A stretch of 64,000 nucleotides of DNA from JANQJA01 sp047947185 (GCA_047947185.1 CP170502.1:5084001-5148000), one strand, 5' to 3'. Counted from the first letter of the stretch, positions 33,506 to 43,006 are shown. Made by a program: numbers and translations. Notes: generated from the sequence alone by a model not told the origin.

Positions 33506-35149
33506 TCAGGCCGTTCGCAGATCGGGTAGCTGGTAGCGCTCTGCCTCGAGATCAGCCCGAATCTTTTTCTTGTCGATCTTGCCGGTGGAGGTCAGCGGAA
33601 TGCTGTCGACAAATATCACGTCGTCGGGCAACTGCCACTTGGCGAAGGTTTTGGCACAGTGCGCCAGGATCAGGTCCCGGGTCACGTTCGAGCCCTCCAC
33701 CAGTATCACCAGTGCAACCGGACGTTCATCCCATTTCGGGTGGGGCTGTGCAACCACCGCAGCCTGGGTGACACCTTGCAGTGAGACGATATGGTTTTCC
33801 AGGTCAACCGAGGAGATCCATTCCCCGCCTGACTTGATCAGGTCCTTGGAGCGATCGGCAATCATGAGGTACTCCTCGGCATCAATTTTCGCCACGTCAC
33901 CGGTGACCAGCCAGCCATCGTGGAACTTTTCAGGCTGTGGGTCGTTGTAGTACTCGGCCGCGATCCAGGGGCCCCGGATCAACAACTCGCCCACCGACTC
34001 GCCATCGTGTGGCACCGGTTGCCAGTCTTCATCAAAAATCTCAATTTCCAGACCGGGCATCAGCAGGCCAGCCTTGGCGACGTTTTCGAACTGCTGGTCT
34101 TCGGTCAGTTTCAGGTGTGAGCGTTTCGCGACCTTGCGCGACAGGGTGCCGAGCGGGTTAGTCTCGGTCATACCCCAGCCCTGTACCATTTCGACACCGT
34201 AGGTATCCCAGTACCAGCGCATCATGGATACCGGTGGCGCAGACCCCCCGCAGGTCAGGCGCGTGAGTTTGCTGAGGTCAAACTTGTCGCCCGATTTCTC
34301 GAGAATCTGGCGAACACCCTGCCAGATGGTCGGCACGCCGGCAGAGATAGTGACTTCCTCGTCACACATCAGCTGGAGCAGCTTGTCCGGTGTCATGAAC
34401 CGGTGCGGCATTACCTGTTTGCAGCCCAGCATGGAGGCGGAGAAAGGCAAACCCCAGCCCATGGCGTGAAACATGGGCACAATGCCGCAGACGGAATCCA
34501 GGGCTGTGAGTCCCATGGCATCTGTCATGGCCTGTGCCATGGTATGCAGGTAGGTAGATCGGTTGGTATACATCACACCCTTGGGTTTACCCGTGGTGCC
34601 GCTGGTGTAACACAGTCCCATGGGTGAATTTTCATCAATTTCCGGCCAGGCGTAGGTGGTTGGTTGGCCCTTGATAAAATCTTCGTAGTCAACGGTGTTG
34701 CCAAAACTGGAGTCTCCGCCATCACCGTGTCTGCAGATGACCAGCAGCTCCACACTTGGCATCTTGTCCAGCAGGGGCTCGAGATAGTGCAGCAGGTCCT
34801 CGTCGACAAAAATCACCCGGTCTTTCGCGTGGTTGATGATGTATTCAAGATCGGTCGGGGACAGGCGAATGTTCAATGTGTGCAGTACAGCACCCATGGA
34901 AGGTATGGCCTGGTATAACTCGAGATGGCGGTAGTTGTTCCACATGAAGCTGGCCACCCGGTCCCCAACCTGGATGCCGTGGGCGCTGAGCGCACCTGCG
35001 ACCTGGTTGGCACGTTCCCAGGTGGCGCGCAGGGTCTGCCTGTGAGTGCCGTTTGCCTGGAGGGTGACAACTTCTTCATTTGGATCCAGTTTGGCACCAC
35101 GACCCAGGATCCTGGACATCAGTAGTGGTGTTTGTTGCATTGTGGTCAT
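33506..35149 (-). CDS. AlkK-like medium/long-chain acyl-CoA synthetase
   Basis: 547 residues of the ANL superfamily. P-loop CYTSGTTGKPKGVMYTNRST; A5 region MVQGWGMTETNPLG; hinge WLVTGDVAKIDAEEYLMIADRSKDLIKSGGEWIS; and the adenylation Lys in STGKIDKK near the C-terminus. The N-terminal ASFMWNNYRHLELYQAIPSMGAVLHTLNIRL resembles AlkK, the medium-chain acyl-CoA synthetase of alkane operons. It activates fatty acids with ATP and CoA for beta-oxidation. It is probably the head of a unit with the downstream DUF899 gene 10 bp away. Confidence 0.92.
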   Translation of the reverse strand: MTTMQQTPLLMSRILGRGAKLDPNEEVVTLQANGTHRQTLRATWERANQVAGALSAHGIQVGDRVASFMWNNYRHLELYQAIPSMGAVLHTLNIRLSPTDLEYIINHAKDRVIFVDEDLLHYLEPLLDKMPSVELLVICRHGDGGDSSFGNTVDYEDFIKGQPTTYAWPEIDENSPMGLCYTSGTTGKPKGVMYTNRSTYLHTMAQAMTDAMGLTALDSVCGIVPMFHAMGWGLPFSASMLGCKQVMPHRFMTPDKLLQLMCDEEVTISAGVPTIWQGVRQILEKSGDKFDLSKLTRLTCGGSAPPVSMMRWYWDTYGVEMVQGWGMTETNPLGTLSRKVAKRSHLKLTEDQQFENVAKAGLLMPGLEIEIFDEDWQPVPHDGESVGELLIRGPWIAAEYYNDPQPEKFHDGWLVTGDVAKIDAEEYLMIADRSKDLIKSGGEWISSVDLENHIVSLQGVTQAAVVAQPHPKWDERPVALVILVEGSNVTRDLILAHCAKTFAKWQLPDDVIFVDSIPLTSTGKIDKKKIRADLEAERYQLPDLRTA

Positions 35150-35285
35150 GGCACAGACTCCCGGATTTGGCGGCCGCTAGGATATAGGATTTTTGGTTGA
35201 TTATGAAACGGCGCGATATTCAGCACAGTGATAGTAGTTCTGGGAAAGATCAATGAAATCAAGGAGGTAACGCATTGGACGAACA

Positions 35286-37115
35286 ATGCCCGGGCGGATT
35301 GTGTATATTGCTGCCTCGTATCGGGAACCAGATGGGGTTGGCCCCTTGTTGAAGTTTGGAAAATTGCTGGTGTTGTGCCAGGCGCTGACACTGGCCAGTC
35401 CGGTGCTGGCTGCTGTGGCGGTGCGCGATGAAGCAGCCAGCGCGTTACATGCCCTGTTTGACAGTCGCTGGGATGCGGATATGCGGGACAACCCGGTACG
35501 GGCTTCGTTGCTGGGAGATCGACGCTTTAACCGTGCCTGGCAGGATATCTCCAGTCAGGCTGAGGCCGGGCGACTGGAATCTGACCTCGCTACCCTGCAG
35601 GCACTGCGCGAGGTGGATCGGGAACAGCTGACGGAAACAGACCAGCTGAACTATGACCTGTTTGAACGCGTCATGCGTGACAGGATTGAGGCGCGCCAGT
35701 TTGAGATGCACCTGATGCCGATCAGCCAGCGCGGCGGCATCCAGACGCTGGACGAGACGGGCAATCGGCTGCGCATGACAACCCTGGCAGACTACGAAGA
35801 CTGGCTGGCCCGGCTTGCCCAAGTTGGCCAGCAGGTGGACGCCACCATCGCGCTGATGACGGAAGGCATTGCCAAGGGCGTGGTGCCGCCACGGATTACC
35901 ATGGAAAGGGTTCCCGACCAGATCAAGCGGCAACTGGTTGAAACGGCTGAGGACAGCCTGTTCTTCCAGCCATTTATGGATATTCCCGCCGCGATTGCGG
36001 CTGAGGACGCTGAGCGTCTGCGGGCCGATGCTCGCAGGATCATTACCCGGACCCTGGTGCCAGCCTACCAGCGGCTCCATGACTTCTTCACCCGGACCTA
36101 CCTGCCAGCGAGCCGGGATACCGTGGCCGCATCCGACCTGCCCAATGGCCGGGCATGGTATGAGCATCGCGTCCGCCTGTTCACCACAACCAGCATGACA
36201 CCCGATGAGGTCCATCAACTGGGGCTGCGTGAGGTTGCGGAAAACCGTCGGCAGATGCTGGCCGTTATGGAAGAGGTTGGTTTCGACGGTGACCTGCAGG
36301 CGTTCTTCAGGTTTCTCCGGGAAGATCCGCGGTTCTTCTACAGGACACCGGATGAGCTGTTTGAGGGTTATCTCGCCGTGTCCAAGCGTATTGACCCCGA
36401 ACTGGTCCGGTTGTTTGGCAAACTGCCGCGTATGCCCTATGGCTTGAAGCCGATCCCTGAGGCCATTGCACCGGACACGACCACTGCCTATTACATGCGT
36501 CCGGCTGCCGACGGCAGTCGGCCCGGTTACTACTACGTCAATCTGTACAAGCCCGAGACCCGGCCAAAGTGGGAAATGGAGGTCCTGTCCGTGCATGAGG
36601 CCGTGCCCGGGCACCACCTGCAAATTGCCCTGCAGCAGGAACTGGAGGCCATGCCAAACTTTCGCCGCTATGGTGGCTTTACCGCGTTTACCGAGGGCTG
36701 GGGGCTTTACAGTGAACGGCTGGGTTTCGAACTTGGGTTATACAAGGACCCCTATTCCCGCTTTGGCCAACTCACCTACGACATGTGGCGCGCGGTGCGC
36801 CTGGTTGTGGACACGGGTATGCACTACAAGGGCTGGACGCGGCAGCAGGCAATTGACTATTTCCTCGAGAATGCACCAAAAACCGAGTTGGATATCATCA
36901 ATGAGATCGACCGCTATATCTCCAATCCCGGGCAGGCGCTGGCCTACAAACTGGGTCAGCTCAAACTGATTGAAATGCGGGCGCGGGCGCGGCGAGCACT
37001 GGGCGACCGGTTTGATGTACGCACTTACCACGACATGGTGCTGTCAAATGGTGCCGTACCGCTCGACGTACTCGAGCGTATGGTCGACAACTGGATCAGG
37101 TCACAGCAGCCCTAG
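35286..37115 (+). CDS. DUF885 family secreted metalloprotein
   Basis: Up to 609 residues. Core motif HEAVPGHHLQIALQQE followed by GFTAFTEGWGLYSERLGFELGLY gives two His and a downstream Glu arranged like a zinc peptidase, as in DUF885. The signal peptide LLKFGKLLVLCQALTLASPVLA begins only about 20 residues in, so the true start may be TTG 35346 or GTG 35301 rather than ATG 35286. The mature domain covers RDEAASALHALFDSRWD to the end and is full length. Members are thought to be exported peptidases; substrates unknown. Confidence 0.82.
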   Translation: MPGRIVYIAASYREPDGVGPLLKFGKLLVLCQALTLASPVLAAVAVRDEAASALHALFDSRWDADMRDNPVRASLLGDRRFNRAWQDISSQAEAGRLESDLATLQALREVDREQLTETDQLNYDLFERVMRDRIEARQFEMHLMPISQRGGIQTLDETGNRLRMTTLADYEDWLARLAQVGQQVDATIALMTEGIAKGVVPPRITMERVPDQIKRQLVETAEDSLFFQPFMDIPAAIAAEDAERLRADARRIITRTLVPAYQRLHDFFTRTYLPASRDTVAASDLPNGRAWYEHRVRLFTTTSMTPDEVHQLGLREVAENRRQMLAVMEEVGFDGDLQAFFRFLREDPRFFYRTPDELFEGYLAVSKRIDPELVRLFGKLPRMPYGLKPIPEAIAPDTTTAYYMRPAADGSRPGYYYVNLYKPETRPKWEMEVLSVHEAVPGHHLQIALQQELEAMPNFRRYGGFTAFTEGWGLYSERLGFELGLYKDPYSRFGQLTYDMWRAVRLVVDTGMHYKGWTRQQAIDYFLENAPKTELDIINEIDRYISNPGQALAYKLGQLKLIEMRARARRALGDRFDVRTYHDMVLSNGAVPLDVLERMVDNWIRSQQP

Positions 37116-37131
37116 CCGGTATGGGGCGCGC

Positions 37132-38235
37132 CTACTCCCGCTCCTCGGCATAAAGCTCCCGCAGAACCCGGCGCCATGTCTGGTACTGGATCGAGAGTGG
37201 CCCGCTGAGATCCAGTACCTTCCCCTCAAATTCGGCAACCGTCGGTTCGACCTCCGTCCTGAATGAGTCCGAGAGTTCCCGGAGTTCGTCCTCGTTCAGT
37301 TTGTACTCGCGAAAGGCGCGATAGACATCTTCGGTTGCTGCCCAACTGCCCGGGCGACTGCGGCGCGGCTTTTCGCTGATCTGGTTGTTGTAGGCAAGCA
37401 GTTCGTAGCTGTACTGCAGCCAGAACGGATAGACTTTCTGCAGTCGGTCATAGTAGCGCCCGAACTGTTCGTCCATGGCGTCGGAGAAGCCGTATTCTGA
37501 TTGGCGTATCCGGTTGACACGGGCATACATTCGATCAGTGACGGCGGGCAGCCCGGTGACGACCATAAGACCGTCAGCCCCGGTGGTGAGATAACGGCCA
37601 AACACCTCGGGCGAAAGGGCAAAAGCATAGCGCAGCATCGCGGCGCGAATGATTTCCTCGCCATCAGCCGGTGCCAGTAATTGCAGGGTGCGGAACAGGT
37701 CATTGGCAATCCTGTTGTAGAGATCCTGGAAAGGTTGCACACCGTAACTTTCCTGCTGGTACACGGCGGTGTTTGCAGCGCCAGCATAGACCTGGTCGAT
37801 CCAGACATGGCCGCGGGCATCAGTTGCCCGGACATGCAGTTGCTGTTCGATGGCCGTGGAGACAAGCACTGTCGCCTCTACCTGCAGCTCAGAGGAATCG
37901 TTGGGGCCGGGTCCGATGCGCACTGCGCCCCAGAGCCCCGATGCCATCAGCGTATCGCGCAGCACAACAGGCAGGTAGATGGCTTCGGCCTCGCGGATCG
38001 GTTGGTATATCCGGCTGATTCGCCCTTTGCCCGATTCGGGCAGGTCAAATACGGCAATATTGACATTCAGGACGGGTAGCGACGCGACAGTGGTCAGAGG
38101 TGCGACGCCCCGGGTCAGCAGGGGCTCTACCAGGGTTTTGCTGGCAGGTGGTGCAATGGGGGTAACCGCACAGCCTGTAAGTAAAAGGTACACGACAACA
38201 AGCCAGCACTGCCTCACCCGGTTAATCCGTTTCAT
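37132..38235 (-). CDS. Lipoprotein of unknown function
   Basis: 367 residues from ATG 38235, which begins a lipoprotein signal: MKRINRVRQCWLVVVYLLLTG-C, with Cys22 lipidated. A longer upstream frame overlaps the preceding gene and lacks a signal, so it was rejected. The mature part contains NVNIAVFDLPESGKGRISRIYQPIREAEAIYLPVVLRDTL and ATVLVSTAIEQQLHVRATDARGHVW, perhaps an ABC-type accessory or GNA1162-like fold, then a long helical region. I recognise no family. The start overlaps the end of the upstream lipoprotein gene by 14 bp, so the two are coupled. Confidence 0.75.
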   Translation of the reverse strand: MKRINRVRQCWLVVVYLLLTGCAVTPIAPPASKTLVEPLLTRGVAPLTTVASLPVLNVNIAVFDLPESGKGRISRIYQPIREAEAIYLPVVLRDTLMASGLWGAVRIGPGPNDSSELQVEATVLVSTAIEQQLHVRATDARGHVWIDQVYAGAANTAVYQQESYGVQPFQDLYNRIANDLFRTLQLLAPADGEEIIRAAMLRYAFALSPEVFGRYLTTGADGLMVVTGLPAVTDRMYARVNRIRQSEYGFSDAMDEQFGRYYDRLQKVYPFWLQYSYELLAYNNQISEKPRRSRPGSWAATEDVYRAFREYKLNEDELRELSDSFRTEVEPTVAEFEGKVLDLSGPLSIQYQTWRRVLRELYAEERE

Positions 38236-38929
38236 GCCCCATCCAGCAGGTCTTTTTCTTGCCAAGCGTGAACTCGCATTTGAACATGCCCTCACCTGGC
38301 GGAAACTGCATGTATACCCGATCGATGGTGAAAGCCCGGGCAAACCTGTCAGACATTAACGTCATTGAACCCAGCAATCGCCGGGTTTCCATGCGGCCGT
38401 CACCCTCGTACAGCGAATAGCGGTTAACGATGGTCAGCCCCTCCGGGAGACGAACGACAAAGACAAGGCGCCCCTCGGCATCCAGGTGACAGGACTCCTG
38501 TCCCAGTTGGAGTTCGTTGGAAGGCGCAAGGAAGTCGCAGGTCAGGGCAAAGTCATCACTGCGTTTTATCCTGATGTGCTCGTCGGACTGATCAATATTC
38601 AGTACGGTAGCTCTTGTCATGGCATCAGCCAGGGTGCCCAGCCTGATCACTCCCTGCAGATCCATCAGTGCGTTTGAGGGTGGCCGGCGCTGATCCCCGC
38701 TCATCTTTTGCTGCTGTTCAACCTGGCTGCGGGCAATGTCATACAGGTACTGCAGCTTCTGTTGCGGGTCTTCGGTTCGCTTGTAGTCTATTTCCCAGGC
38801 ACCACTGAAATCCGGCAGGCGCTGGACGGGAATAACCTCGGCTCTGACCGGCGCTTTGCTGCTACAGGCGCCGATGAGCGTCAGTAACAGCAGTGTTAAG
38901 CAGGTCCTCAATGTTAATGATCCAGGCAA
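38222..38929 (-). CDS. Lipoprotein of unknown function (TTG start)
   Basis: 235 residues if TTG 38929 is the start: GGGGAG lies 5-6 bp upstream, and the reading then opens a compact lipoprotein signal (MPGSLTLRTCLTLLLLTLIGA-C). Earlier ATGs (38998-39025) lie inside the upstream YghU gene and add about 30 non-signal residues. The mature part has LPDFSGAWEIDYKRTEDPQQKLQYL, as seen in secreted lipocalin-like beta-barrels, and ends FKCEFTLGKKKTCWMGHETD. Family not recognised. It lies 34 bp after yghU and overlaps the next lipoprotein gene by 14 bp, so it is probably part of a three-gene unit. Confidence 0.72.
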   Translation of the reverse strand: MPGSLTLRTCLTLLLLTLIGACSSKAPVRAEVIPVQRLPDFSGAWEIDYKRTEDPQQKLQYLYDIARSQVEQQQKMSGDQRRPPSNALMDLQGVIRLGTLADAMTRATVLNIDQSDEHIRIKRSDDFALTCDFLAPSNELQLGQESCHLDAEGRLVFVVRLPEGLTIVNRYSLYEGDGRMETRRLLGSMTLMSDRFARAFTIDRVYMQFPPGEGMFKCEFTLGKKKTCWMGHETD

Positions 38930-38963
38930 GAGTGCTCCCCAACCGGCGCCGGGCACGCCGGTG

Positions 38964-39812
38964 TTACGTCGCTGCAGGTAGGTCCAGGTCGCTTGCATCA
39001 TGCCGTTCGGCAATGCCGCTGCCACCAGCGCGATTTACCTTGCGGCCTCTTTTAACAGCAGGTCGTTCATGGATTTCTGTCGCCCAGCGAACCACATTGG
39101 TGTAAGACGCCACATCCAGGAACTCTTTGGAATCATAGAGGCCAGTCAGCACCAGCTGGCCATACCAGGGGTAGGTTGCCATGTCAGCTATGTTGTACTC
39201 GTCGCCTGACAGGAACTGGCGGTCAGCGAGATTGCGATCAAGCACATCCAACTGGCGTTTGATCTCCATGGCGTAGCGGTCGATAGGGTACTGCCACTTT
39301 TCCGGTGCATAGGCATAGAAGTGGCCGAAACCTCCGCCAAGATAGGGTGCGCTGCCCATCAACCACATGAGCCAGGACAGGCATTCGGCCCGCTCAGCAC
39401 CGCCTTTGGGGACAAAAGCATCAAATTTTTCAGCCAGGTACAGGAGTATGGCGCCCGACTCGAACACGCGTGTTGGCGGCGTCGTACTTCGATCAAGCAA
39501 TGCCGGTATCTTGGAGTTGGGGTTAATCTCGACAAATCCGCTGCTGAACTGGTCTCCATTACCAATGTTGATCAGCCAGGCATCGTATTCGGCATCTGCC
39601 TTGCCGATGGCGAGCAGTTCTTCCAGCATGATGGTGACCTTGACACCGTTGGGCGTACCCAGGGAATAGAGCTGGAGGGGATGTTTGCCAACCGGGAGTG
39701 TTTTCTCGTGGGTGGGGCCGGCGATGGGCCTGTTGATACTGGCAAATCGTCCACCGCTGCCGGTCTCCCATTGCCAGACCTTGGGTGGAACGTATGAGTT
39801 TGAATCAGCCAT
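38964..39812 (-). CDS. yghU: YghU-like glutathione S-transferase
   Basis: 282 residues, nearly colinear with E. coli YghU: PPKVWQWETGSGGRFASINRPIAGPTHEKTLPVGKHPLQLYSLGTPNGVKVTIMLEELLA, then INIGNGDQFSSGFVEINPNSKIPALLD, RVFESGAILLYLAEKF and GGGFGHFYAYAPEKW. YghU binds two glutathiones and reduces disulfide bonds; it has little classic transferase activity. Cytoplasmic. Downstream lie two lipoprotein genes of unrelated type, so co-transcription says little about role. No anomalies seen. Confidence 0.93.
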   Translation of the reverse strand: MADSNSYVPPKVWQWETGSGGRFASINRPIAGPTHEKTLPVGKHPLQLYSLGTPNGVKVTIMLEELLAIGKADAEYDAWLINIGNGDQFSSGFVEINPNSKIPALLDRSTTPPTRVFESGAILLYLAEKFDAFVPKGGAERAECLSWLMWLMGSAPYLGGGFGHFYAYAPEKWQYPIDRYAMEIKRQLDVLDRNLADRQFLSGDEYNIADMATYPWYGQLVLTGLYDSKEFLDVASYTNVVRWATEIHERPAVKRGRKVNRAGGSGIAERHDASDLDLPAAT

Positions 39813-40097
39813 GTGCCTTCCATTCGCAGTGGGTGTGAACCCGCCATCATAGACGGCTCTGCGCCGCCGTCAATCCACCTGGCAGGGGAGAAGGTGACCC
39901 CCCTGGGGCATCTGGCTACGCCCGCCGGCAGGTGATGGACTCATTTAACACAACGGTTTTCCCGTGTTGGGATAGAAAATAATTCGAGTTGTCCGTGCCA
40001 GTGGCAGCCCCTAACATCCGCTCCTGTTGATGGCTGCGTTGTGCGTAATGTGACGCTCTGCTGTCGGAAAAGCCAAAAAACCGAAAGAGACTGAACT

Positions 40098-40883
40098 ATG
40101 AAATCATACCGATCCCTGCTGCTGGCTGCTGTTGCCGCAGCCTCATTTTCCGCGACTGCGGACAACCACGGTGACCTCTGTCTGGACGCTGGCCCCCAGA
40201 CCCCACGTGACATTTCGAGCGGGTATGGCCTGAACCAGGTCAGCTTCCCGGTGGCGCCGCCAAGCACAGAAATGAACCTGTGTAACATTCACACCCATAC
40301 CCAGGCGGAACACAGGGGACCGGGTTTCAATATTGCAGTCGCCAATGGTGATGAGGGTTTTGCGTGTAACGGAACGCCAGATTTGACCCCCGCTGAACTT
40401 GCGCCCGCACCGGGTGCCTACAAGGGCGTGAAGCCCGGTGACACCATTGAAGTTCACTGGGTACACACAACCTGTGACGCCACGCCGGGCGAAGGTCTGG
40501 GCGCCTGTGTCCCCGAGTCCTGCAAGAACCCCCTGCTGCGGGTAGAAACCCAGGTGTTCCTGGTGGTGAATGATGACAATGCGATGGATTTCATGACCAT
40601 GGCCTACCAGGGTAACCAGGTTGCCGGTTTGCACCAGCCCAGGAGTCTGCCGGTTTCCACGGGTACGCCGGTACAATTCCCGGGTTCTACCACCGGCCCG
40701 AGTTACACCCAGGCTGTCTGTTCGCCTGCCCAGGTTACCTGGAGTGTCAGGCCCATGTGTGAAAAGCTGGATATCAAGTCCCTGCACCGCTGGGCGGAAA
40801 GCGGCAACGTGTTCAAGGAAACCAAGTCGCATGGCATCCGCAAACTGGTAACAGCGCCGGAGCTGCTCTCAACCATCAAGTAA
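40098..40883 (+). CDS. Probable delta-class carbonic anhydrase, exported
   Basis: 261 residues. Signal peptide MKSYRSLLLAAVAAASFSATA, cleavage before DNHG. The motif EMNLCNIHTHTQAEHRGPGF supplies His-x-His plus a further His, followed by GDTIEVHWVHTTC, and matches what I remember of bacterial proteins annotated as delta-class carbonic anhydrases, the zinc enzymes first found in diatoms that hydrate CO2 to bicarbonate. Several Cys (CLDA, CNIH, CNGT, CDAT, CVPESC, CSPAQ, MCEKL) suggest disulfides, in keeping with a periplasmic site. A strong terminator follows directly. Assignment is from motif memory, not a search. Confidence 0.72.
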   Translation: MKSYRSLLLAAVAAASFSATADNHGDLCLDAGPQTPRDISSGYGLNQVSFPVAPPSTEMNLCNIHTHTQAEHRGPGFNIAVANGDEGFACNGTPDLTPAELAPAPGAYKGVKPGDTIEVHWVHTTCDATPGEGLGACVPESCKNPLLRVETQVFLVVNDDNAMDFMTMAYQGNQVAGLHQPRSLPVSTGTPVQFPGSTTGPSYTQAVCSPAQVTWSVRPMCEKLDIKSLHRWAESGNVFKETKSHGIRKLVTAPELLSTIK

Positions 40884-40897
40884 AGTTTGGTGAAAGG

Positions 40898-40936
40898 AAA
40901 ACGCCGCTCCAAGGCAAGCTGGAGCGGCGTTTTTTC
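40898..40936. terminator. Rho-independent terminator
   Basis: A 14-bp stem (AAAACGCCGCTCCA / TGGAGCGGCGTTTT) with an 8-nt loop, followed by a T run (tttttt) on the plus strand and an A-rich run on the other side. It ends the carbonic anhydrase gene and may also serve the convergent carboxylesterase gene. Confidence 0.9.
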
Positions 40937-40957
40937 TTTGCAAACCCGCCAGCGGCG

Positions 40958-42475
40958 TCAGCGTGTACGGAAGCCCTGGTAAAGCTCCCAGATACCTGGC
41001 AGCAGGTCTGTTCCCGGTTTAATCGTGTCACCCAACTCAATGTAGTGGCGCTTGCCGGCGGTGTAGGGGCGCCACCGCGCCAGTCCTTTGCCGTTGGGGT
41101 TGCCGGTTTTTGCGAAGTTGGTCCAGTAGTCGCTCATGGCCTCGGCCAGTTCCATATGCCGGCTGTCAGCCGCCGGGTTGACCAGCGAGACGTTGTTGAA
41201 GGCATAGACAATTTCCGCGGCGTGATAGGCACCCAGTTCCGGGCCGGCGGGTTCAAAGGTAAAGTAGTACAGATAGGCCGGTTGACCAGTCTGTTCCATG
41301 TTCATGGCCCAGGTCTGCATGCTTTCGGTCACAAAACCATCCCGGAAGGCATCCAGGGTCGACTTGCGAAGGTCGGTGGCGGGATATATTTGCAGGAACT
41401 GGTCTGCCAGGTCACCGTACTGCTTCCTCACCCTGGCAATATATTCCTCTGCCGACGCGGGAATGCGGTAAGTGACACCCAGTGTTGTGCCCTCATGCGC
41501 ATTGAACCCCACCATGAGCGGCACAGCATTGAAGGTGCCCTGTGCAAACTGACGCCGAATTTCCTGCTCGAACACCATGCCATCAACGGCGGGTCTAAAG
41601 CGGGTGCCTTCCGCCAGCGACAGCAGCCTGGCGCCGTCGATATGCATCAGGTCGTGCAGGTTTGTTGCCCCTGCCTGTGACTGCAGTTTCAGCGCCATGG
41701 CATGTGCCGGGCTGGTCTTGTCGCGGAGGTTGTCCATCGGGCCAAGGGCACTGCCACTTTGCCCGATTGCGCGATGAAAAAGTCCCGCGGCCAGCGGGGT
41801 GGCCATCAGGTGATGTACGCTGAAAGCGCCGGCAGATTCGCCAAAGATGGTCACATTTCCGGGATCACCACCAAAGGCGCTGATGTTGTCCCTTACCCAT
41901 TTCAGGGCCAGCACCTGGTCGGTGGTGCCGAAGTTGGCCAGCGGATTTCCTGCCTCGTCTTTCAGATCGGGATGATTGAAGTAGCCAAATAGATCAAGTC
42001 GGTAGTTGATGGTGACAACCACAACGCCTTTGTTCGCCAGTGCCGTACCATCATAAGCCTCGGTTGCGCCCGTGCCGCGCGTGAGACCGCCGCCGTGTAT
42101 CCAGAACATGACAGGCAGCTTCTCGTTTGAATCTGCCGCCGTCCAGACGTTGAGGTAAAGACAGTCTTCGCTGCTGATCCTGCTGGGGCGGGCAAAAAAG
42201 GTGCCGGGCGCATAGGGATGCTGCAGGCAGACCGGGCTGAACTCCGTGGCCAGGCGCTCACCCTGCCAGCCAGCAGCCGGCGTGGCGTGATGCCAGCGCC
42301 CTGGTCCGACCGGTGGTGCGCCGTAGGGGATCCCCTTGAACACCCGGACTTTGTCACTGTCCGGTGCAGTGGCACCAACAAGCGTACCCTGGGGCGTGGT
42401 GAGCCTGACTTCAGCCGCGCCGCAGGTCACGGCGAGCAGCAGGCAGAGACAGGTTTGCAGAATTCTGGACAGCAT
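40958..42475 (-). CDS. Secreted type-B carboxylesterase
   Basis: 505 residues with signal peptide MLSRILQTCLCLLLAVTCGA. The start VRVFKGIPYGAPPVGPGRW is the type-B carboxylesterase entry motif; EDCLYLNVWTAA and MFWIHGGGLTRGTG form the oxyanion region; the nucleophile is in TIFGESAGAFSVHHLMATP. The Glu is likely in GFNAHEGTTLG and the His in AYHAAEIVYAF. It hydrolyses carboxylic esters outside the cytoplasm, substrate unknown. Its promoter should lie in the 81 bp before the next minus-strand gene end. Confidence 0.92.
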   Translation of the reverse strand: MLSRILQTCLCLLLAVTCGAAEVRLTTPQGTLVGATAPDSDKVRVFKGIPYGAPPVGPGRWHHATPAAGWQGERLATEFSPVCLQHPYAPGTFFARPSRISSEDCLYLNVWTAADSNEKLPVMFWIHGGGLTRGTGATEAYDGTALANKGVVVVTINYRLDLFGYFNHPDLKDEAGNPLANFGTTDQVLALKWVRDNISAFGGDPGNVTIFGESAGAFSVHHLMATPLAAGLFHRAIGQSGSALGPMDNLRDKTSPAHAMALKLQSQAGATNLHDLMHIDGARLLSLAEGTRFRPAVDGMVFEQEIRRQFAQGTFNAVPLMVGFNAHEGTTLGVTYRIPASAEEYIARVRKQYGDLADQFLQIYPATDLRKSTLDAFRDGFVTESMQTWAMNMEQTGQPAYLYYFTFEPAGPELGAYHAAEIVYAFNNVSLVNPAADSRHMELAEAMSDYWTNFAKTGNPNGKGLARWRPYTAGKRHYIELGDTIKPGTDLLPGIWELYQGFRTR

Positions 42476-42556
42476 GCACTTCCCCTCTTGTTGGTCATTG
42501 GTTACCCGATTGTACTAGGGTGGCGTGCACCGCGCGAAAACCGGTGCCGTCAGAAT

Positions 42557-43006
42557 TTACCGGGCATTAACCTTCCCCGTGCGGGCCCGCTTCTTGCCGG
42601 TGCGTTTGTCCAGGTGATAGGTGAGTGCCATGCCGAGGCACCTGGCCAGTACCTCCTCCTCCAGGGGGGCGTCGAGAGGTATCCGAATGGCCCGGTTGCC
42701 ATCGCAAAGTAACGCCGGGAACAGTGTCCGAAACGAGTCGACCAGGTTTGTTGTACAAATGAAGTACACATGACAGTAGTCAGGATCAGATGCCTTCCAG
42801 CCGAGCCTGATGGTGCTGCCCGATCCCGTTGTTGGCGTCAGGTAAGCGGGTTCCCCCCACTTCAGTGTTTCTTCGATCGGGCTGACGCCCGGGGTAGTGG
42901 CGGCCGATCTGTAGATCAGCCGGCGGATCTGCAGCAGTTTGTTGCGGGCTTTCCGCGGAAAGCGGTCAAATGTTTCCTTGACGTCAGCCCTTATGCTGTT
43001 TTTCAT
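42557..43006 (-). CDS. DUF1801 protein
   Basis: 149 residues from ATG 43006 (MKNSIRADVKETFDRFPRKARNKLLQIR). Motifs ATTPGVSPIEETLKWGEPAYLTPTTGSGSTIRLGWK and YCHVYFICTTNLVDSFRTLF, then IRIPLDAPLEEEVLARCLGMALTYH, match the DUF1801 (YdhG-like) fold. No function is established. An upstream ATG adds 12 residues but overlaps nothing useful. It follows the 124-residue gene by 32 bp and is likely co-transcribed with it. Confidence 0.82.
   Translation of the reverse strand: MKNSIRADVKETFDRFPRKARNKLLQIRRLIYRSAATTPGVSPIEETLKWGEPAYLTPTTGSGSTIRLGWKASDPDYCHVYFICTTNLVDSFRTLFPALLCDGNRAIRIPLDAPLEEEVLARCLGMALTYHLDKRTGKKRARTGKVNAR

Noticed and set aside
35445..36623. 392-residue open frame on the minus strand
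   Set aside because: Antisense shadow of the DUF885 gene, which carries the HEAxPGH motif and a signal peptide.
40143..40832. 229-residue open frame on the minus strand
   Set aside because: Antisense to the exported carbonic anhydrase-like gene, which has a signal peptide and metal motif.
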